Source: Candidatus Hydrogenedentota bacterium
GTDB taxonomy: Bacteria > Hydrogenedentota > Hydrogenedentia > Hydrogenedentales > CAITNO01
DNA: 19,798 nucleotides
NCBI GenBank assembly: GCA_007118765.1
Contig: SKQZ01000417.1
Span: 1 to 19,798 of the forward strand
Direction of reading: 5' to 3'
The notes beneath the pieces are model-generated. The model did no database searches and was not told the origin of the DNA. It saw only the letters and a program-made list of their open reading frames with translations. Position 1 is the stretch's first letter, and the number at the start of each line of letters is the position of its first letter. Positions 16,723 to 19,798 of the stretch are shown in pieces. Made by a program: the position numbers and the translations under genes.

Positions 16723-16751
16723 ATAGTAGCGGATTGTAACAATGCAGTCAA
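16723..16751 (-). promoter_or_regulatory. Sigma70-type promoter of the LacI-family gene
   Basis: On the minus strand TTGACT (16746-16751), a 17-nt spacer, and TACTAT (16723-16728) match the consensus closely. The predicted start is near 16716, giving a leader of about 45 nt. The spacer holds the palindrome listed separately. Confidence 0.75.
16733..16743. promoter_or_regulatory. Candidate repressor operator (ATTGTAACAAT)
   Basis: This is an 11-bp inverted repeat, perfect about its central base, lying wholly between the -35 and -10 hexamers of the repressor promoter. That placement fits an autoregulatory operator. LacI-family operators are usually longer (14-20 bp) with a central CG, so this is suggestive only. 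The half ATTGTT recurs at 6883-6888 overlapping the isomerase -35 region. Confidence 0.4.
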
Positions 16752-16823
16752 AAAACACCCTGTCCGTGTCCAACGGCTCGCACGTCAATGCGCGGTTCCT
16801 TGTTTTCGGTCCAGCGCTGCATG

Positions 16824-19472
16824 TTACGTGCCGCGGGGACGATTGGCAAGGTGCTTGAGATGATAGAGCAGGGTTTGAGCTTCCCGTGGCGACAGGGCAT
16901 CGGGGTCCACGTTTTCGAGTTCTTTTTCTATGGGGCTTGGTTCGTCGGCAGCTGCGGGGGCGAACAAGAACATTTGCTGTGGCCCCGCAGTTTCGGCGGC
17001 GCCGGTGGCGGAACCGCCCGCTTCCAGTGTTTCGAGAATATCGCGGGCACGCTGCAACACATGGGCGGGCAACCCCGCAAGCTTCGCCACCTGGATGCCG
17101 TAGCTATGGTCGGCGCCGCCCTCCACCACGCGATAGAGAAATACAATCGTGTCCTGCCAGTCGCGCACGGCCACATTGATATTGCCCGCATGCTCCAGTT
17201 TGTCGCCCAGTTCGGTCAGTTCATGGTAATGCGTGGCAAACAGGGTGCGCGCACGAATGGTGTCGTGGATATACTCGGCGACGCTCCATGCGATGCTGAT
17301 GCCGTCGTAGGTGCTGGTGCCGCGCCCGATCTCGTCGAGCACCAGCAGACTGTTCTCCGTGGCGGTGTTCAGGATGGCCGCCGTTTCAATCATTTCAACC
17401 ATGAACGTGCTTTCGCCGCGGACAAGGTTGTCCGACGCGCCCACCCGGGTAAAGATACGGTCTACCACGCCCACAGACGCTTCCGTTGCAGGCACATATC
17501 CGCCCATCTGCGCCATGAGGCATATTAACGCCACCTGCCGCAGGTAGGTTGATTTACCCGCCATGTTCGGTCCGGTCATAATCAACATGCGCGTGTCGTG
17601 TCGTTCCAATTGTGTGTCGTTCGGCACAAACTCGCCCTGTTTGGTGACCACCTCTATAACGGGATGCCGCCCTTCCTTAATATGTATCGTGCCGGAGTCG
17701 TTGATGTCCGGCCGACAGTAATTGTTTGCGGCGGCCGCTTCCGCCAGTGCCGCCAAGGTGTCCAGCGCCGCAACGCAATCGGCATTGTCGCGGATGCGTG
17801 CGGCCTCCGTCGCCACGGCCTGCCGCAACTCAATAAACAGGTCGTGTTCAATGGATTGCATGCGCTCTTGCGCGGTCAGAATCTCTTCTTCCCGTTGCTT
17901 CAATTCCGGCGTAATGAAGCGCTCGGCATTTGCAAGGGTTTGCTTGCGTTCATAGTCCTCAGGGGCCAGGCTTGCCTGGGCCTTGCTTATTTCAATGTAA
18001 TAGCCGAACACCCGGTTATAGCCCACCTTCAGTTTTGTGATGCCCGTGCGTTCCCGCTCCTGTTGTTGCAGGGCGGCGATCCAGTTTTTGCCGCCGTGAA
18101 CCAAGTCGCGCAGCCGGTCCAGCTCCGCGTTGTACCCTTGCCGTATGAGGTTGCCTTCGTTAAGCGTTACCGGCGGTTCGTCCACCAGTGCGGCATCAAT
18201 GCGGCCGGTAACATCCTCAAGCGGATCGAGCGCTTCGAACAGGCTTTTGAGCAACGGCGCATGGGCCGTTTCGAGGGCGGCACGCAATTCCGGCGTCTGT
18301 CCTATGGCCGCGCCCAACGCTTTCACGTCGCGCCCATTGCCTGCCCGCGCACTGATGCGTCCCAACAGTCGTTCAATATCGGGCATGCCCTTGAGCTGAT
18401 CGCGCACACCCATGCGCAACGTGATGTTTTCAAACAGCTCAGACACGGCCCGTTGCCGTTCAAGGATGGCGTCCACTTCCGCCAGAGGATGCAGAATCCA
18501 TTGCCGCAGTTTTCGCTGGCCCATGCCCGTGAGGGTGCGGTCGAGCACGCCCAGCAAGGAGCCCCGCTTCGATTTGTCACTCAGCGTGGCGGTCAACTCC
18601 AGATTGCGCTGTGTGTTGGCGTCCAGCGCTACAAACGCCGAGGGTTGTTGATGGCGGGGCAGCGCCAAATAGGGCATGCCGTCGCGCTGTGTCTCGCGGA
18701 TATAGGCCACCAGCGCGCCCGCACACCCCAATGCGCCCGGTGCGTCGGCCAAATCGCCCAGCCCCTTGAGCGTGGTCAAGCGGAACAAATGCAATAATGC
18801 TTCGCCCCCCTGTTCGGTATCGAAGTCCTCCGCCGGGCGCATGGTAAAAGTGGTCTCTGGAAAACGCTGTTGCAACGTGGCGATGAACGCCGTGTCGGCG
18901 CCCTCGGTCAACAACACCTCCGATGGCGCCAGCCGCGCAAATTCGTCCAACACCGCACTGCCCGTTGGATCGGTTGCGAGGGTTAAAAACGCGCCGGTGG
19001 AGATGTCGGCAAAAGCCGCGCACACCGCCGTATCCGTTGCCAGCGCGGCGGCCAGAAAGTTGTTTTGCCCGTCCTCCAGCAGGTCCGACTCCATTACCGT
19101 GCCCGGCGTGACTGTGCGCACCACCTCGCGTTTGACAATGCCCTTGGCCTCTCGCGGGTCTTCCACCTGCTCGCAAATCGTGACTGCCCGGCCCATGCGC
19201 ACCAACTTCGCCACATAAGCGTCCACGGCCCGGACCGGCACGCCGCACATCGGTATCCGTTTATCCTTTTCCGCGCCATCCCGTGAGGTCAATGCCAGAT
19301 TCAACAACCCGGCGGTTTCCACCGCATCCTCAAAAAACAACTCGTAAAAGTCACCCATTCGGAAAAACAACAACGAGTCGCCACACGCCGCCTTGGCCTG
19401 CAAGAATTGGCGTACCATCGGCGTCGTATGGTGGGGGGAGACATCGGCTATGCGCATCCATTTATCGGTCAT
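16824..19472 (-). CDS. mutS: DNA mismatch repair ATPase MutS
   Basis: 882 residues, close to the usual 850-880. It recognises mismatches and small loops and recruits MutL. The mismatch-reading domain has FRMGDFYELFFEDA (~39-52), containing the Phe-X-Glu that contacts the mispair. Connector, lever and clamp domains follow. The ATPase has Walker A TGPNMAGKSTYL (~632-643), Walker B LLVLDEIGRGTST (~705-718) and the ATHYHEL switch. QMFLF near residue 830 matches the beta-clamp-binding motif found in MutS tails, followed by an acidic linker and a C-terminal helical segment. ATG at 19472 is chosen because translation can start right after a perfect TATAAT; MRIAD at 19457 is the alternative. No SD precedes either. 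It has no functional tie to the sugar genes and is separated from the repressor by 152 bp. Confidence 0.97.
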   Translation of the reverse strand: MTDKWMRIADVSPHHTTPMVRQFLQAKAACGDSLLFFRMGDFYELFFEDAVETAGLLNLALTSRDGAEKDKRIPMCGVPVRAVDAYVAKLVRMGRAVTICEQVEDPREAKGIVKREVVRTVTPGTVMESDLLEDGQNNFLAAALATDTAVCAAFADISTGAFLTLATDPTGSAVLDEFARLAPSEVLLTEGADTAFIATLQQRFPETTFTMRPAEDFDTEQGGEALLHLFRLTTLKGLGDLADAPGALGCAGALVAYIRETQRDGMPYLALPRHQQPSAFVALDANTQRNLELTATLSDKSKRGSLLGVLDRTLTGMGQRKLRQWILHPLAEVDAILERQRAVSELFENITLRMGVRDQLKGMPDIERLLGRISARAGNGRDVKALGAAIGQTPELRAALETAHAPLLKSLFEALDPLEDVTGRIDAALVDEPPVTLNEGNLIRQGYNAELDRLRDLVHGGKNWIAALQQQERERTGITKLKVGYNRVFGYYIEISKAQASLAPEDYERKQTLANAERFITPELKQREEEILTAQERMQSIEHDLFIELRQAVATEAARIRDNADCVAALDTLAALAEAAAANNYCRPDINDSGTIHIKEGRHPVIEVVTKQGEFVPNDTQLERHDTRMLIMTGPNMAGKSTYLRQVALICLMAQMGGYVPATEASVGVVDRIFTRVGASDNLVRGESTFMVEMIETAAILNTATENSLLVLDEIGRGTSTYDGISIAWSVAEYIHDTIRARTLFATHYHELTELGDKLEHAGNINVAVRDWQDTIVFLYRVVEGGADHSYGIQVAKLAGLPAHVLQRARDILETLEAGGSATGAAETAGPQQMFLFAPAAADEPSPIEKELENVDPDALSPREAQTLLYHLKHLANRPRGT

Positions 19473-19479
19473 GGGCGCT

Positions 19480-19485
19480 ATTATA
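19480..19485 (-). promoter_or_regulatory. mutS -10 element, giving a probably leaderless mRNA
   Basis: A perfect TATAAT on the minus strand ends only 7 nt before the mutS ATG, so the predicted transcription start falls on or next to the first base of the ATG. No convincing -35 hexamer is seen at 17 nt upstream (TAGCGT at best). Confidence 0.5.
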
Positions 19486-19621
19486 TAACATTTTCCGGCG
19501 GCACGCTACCTCGGCAAGCGCATCGGCTCCTGATGGATTGCCGTGTGTTCCTTTTGTTATCCTTTCGTAAGACGTTGCGGTTCGTGCGCTGAAAATGGCG
19601 GCGCCATCCGCTTTCCTTCTA

Positions 19622-19735
19622 GCCCGGATATTTCATCAGGTTTCGTCGTGAGCCTGTGAAGATTGCGCCAAAGCACCTGATATGGTGTAAGATTCGCAGG
19701 CGCAACCCCGCCACGACGGGGTGAAATATGCGGGC
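19622..19735. repeat. 114-bp near-palindromic element (nested imperfect inverted repeats)
   Basis: Four nested pairings share one centre. The outer pair is 19622-19637 with 19720-19735 (16 positions, one mismatch, one G-T). The middle is 19644-19650 with 19712-19718 (CGTCGTG, perfect). The inner is 19663-19669 with 19699-19705 (TTGCGCC, perfect). The apex is 19674-19677 with 19684-19687 (CACC/GGTG). A local alternative hairpin, ACCCCG with CGGGGT (19705-19710 and 19717-19722), competes with the middle pair. It is noncoding by appearance, although a 70-codon minus-strand frame (19557-19769) crosses it. It may be a dispersed palindromic repeat, a MITE or transposon-end remnant, or a structured RNA. 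Confidence 0.7.
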
Positions 19736-19760
19736 CAGTATTGCCGGGAATACATCTATC

Positions 19761-19798
19761 ATGAATCATGCTCTGACTATAGAAGTCGGTCTGAAGAC
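19761..19798 (+). CDS. Possible start of a rightward gene (partial)
   Basis: ATG at 19761 opens a frame reading MNHALTIEVGLK to the window edge, with no stop. Only a weak GGGAA lies upstream, 11 nt away. An in-frame ATG at 19728 lies inside the palindrome. The 12 residues look protein-like and are reminiscent of beta-strand 1 of a TIM barrel, but this is too short to assign. Confidence 0.3.
   Translation, partial: MNHALTIEVGLK

Larger units (their letters stand above)
19473..19798. other. Intergenic stretch upstream of mutS
   Basis: These 326 bases hold the mutS promoter (19480-19485), about 130 bases in which I see nothing specific (19490-19621), the palindromic element (19622-19735), and a possible rightward gene start at 19761. 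No tRNA or conserved RNA family was recognised. Confidence 0.6.

Noticed and set aside
16751..16823. 24-codon frame directly after mutS (MQRWTENKEPRIDV...) and a short ACAC/GTGT hairpin with a T-run near 16752-16771
   Set aside because: The frame has no SD and is not in frame with mutS. The hairpin has only four pairs and overlaps the repressor -35, so calling it a terminator is not justified.
19622..19735. Integron attC site or tRNA-like cloverleaf
   Set aside because: The terminal GTTRRRY/RYYYAAC boxes of attC are absent, and there is no acceptor/anticodon arrangement or T-loop sequence of a tRNA.
19557..19769. 70-codon minus-strand frame across the palindromic element
   Set aside because: It lacks an SD, spans both arms of the inverted repeat, and no protein motif is seen; more likely read-through of a noncoding repeat.
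1..19798. CRISPR arrays, phage genes, rRNA or tRNA genes
   Set aside because: No regularly spaced direct repeats, no phage structural or integrase genes, and no RNA gene sequences were seen.

Overview
The window is about 19.8 kb of fairly GC-rich bacterial DNA, densely coding on both strands. It looks like a chromosomal segment from a Gram-negative saprophyte of the Planctomycetota/Verrucomicrobiota/Lentisphaerota/Hydrogenedentota type. This is inferred from gene content: a huge exported PQQ-propeller protein with an internal methyltransferase-like segment and a C-terminal malectin-like domain, a Tat-exported isomerase, and an exported glycoside hydrolase. No 16S rRNA or other taxonomic marker is present, and mutS alone does not fix the phylum from inspection.

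Layout. (1) 1-2483, minus: an exported glycoside hydrolase (GH39/clan-A-like) whose reading frame runs off the left edge. (2) 2732-6700, minus: a 1322-residue exported double PQQ-propeller/methyltransferase-like/malectin fusion, ending at a clear hairpin terminator (2641-2701). (3) 6972-7883, plus: a Tat-exported sugar isomerase/epimerase-type TIM barrel, divergent from (2) and ending at a textbook terminator (7931-7974). (4) 7990-9498, minus: a sodium:solute symporter, preceded by a 56-codon ORF (9528-9698) with its own SD and promoter. (5) 9845-15588, plus: a complete five-gene ABC importer of the oligopeptide (Dpp/Opp) superfamily: lipoprotein binding protein, two permeases, two ATPases. 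(6) 15604-16671, minus: a LacI-family repressor, convergent with the ABC operon, with a strong promoter containing a small palindrome. (7) 16824-19472, minus: mutS, apparently leaderless. (8) 19473-19798: mutS promoter, then a 114-bp near-palindromic element, then possibly the first codons of a rightward gene.

How the genes may work together (inference). A secreted glycosidase, a malectin-bearing envelope protein, a Tat-exported isomerase, a sodium symporter, an Opp-superfamily importer and a LacI repressor together look like a carbohydrate-scavenging locus. Family-5 binding proteins are known to carry oligosaccharides as well as peptides, and the LacI neighbour favours a sugar ligand here. 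mutS is an unrelated housekeeping neighbour.

The least explained items are the long palindromic element at 19622-19735, the small ORF in front of the symporter, the exported methyltransferase-like segment, the hairpin at the binding-protein/permease junction, and the leaderless arrangement of mutS.
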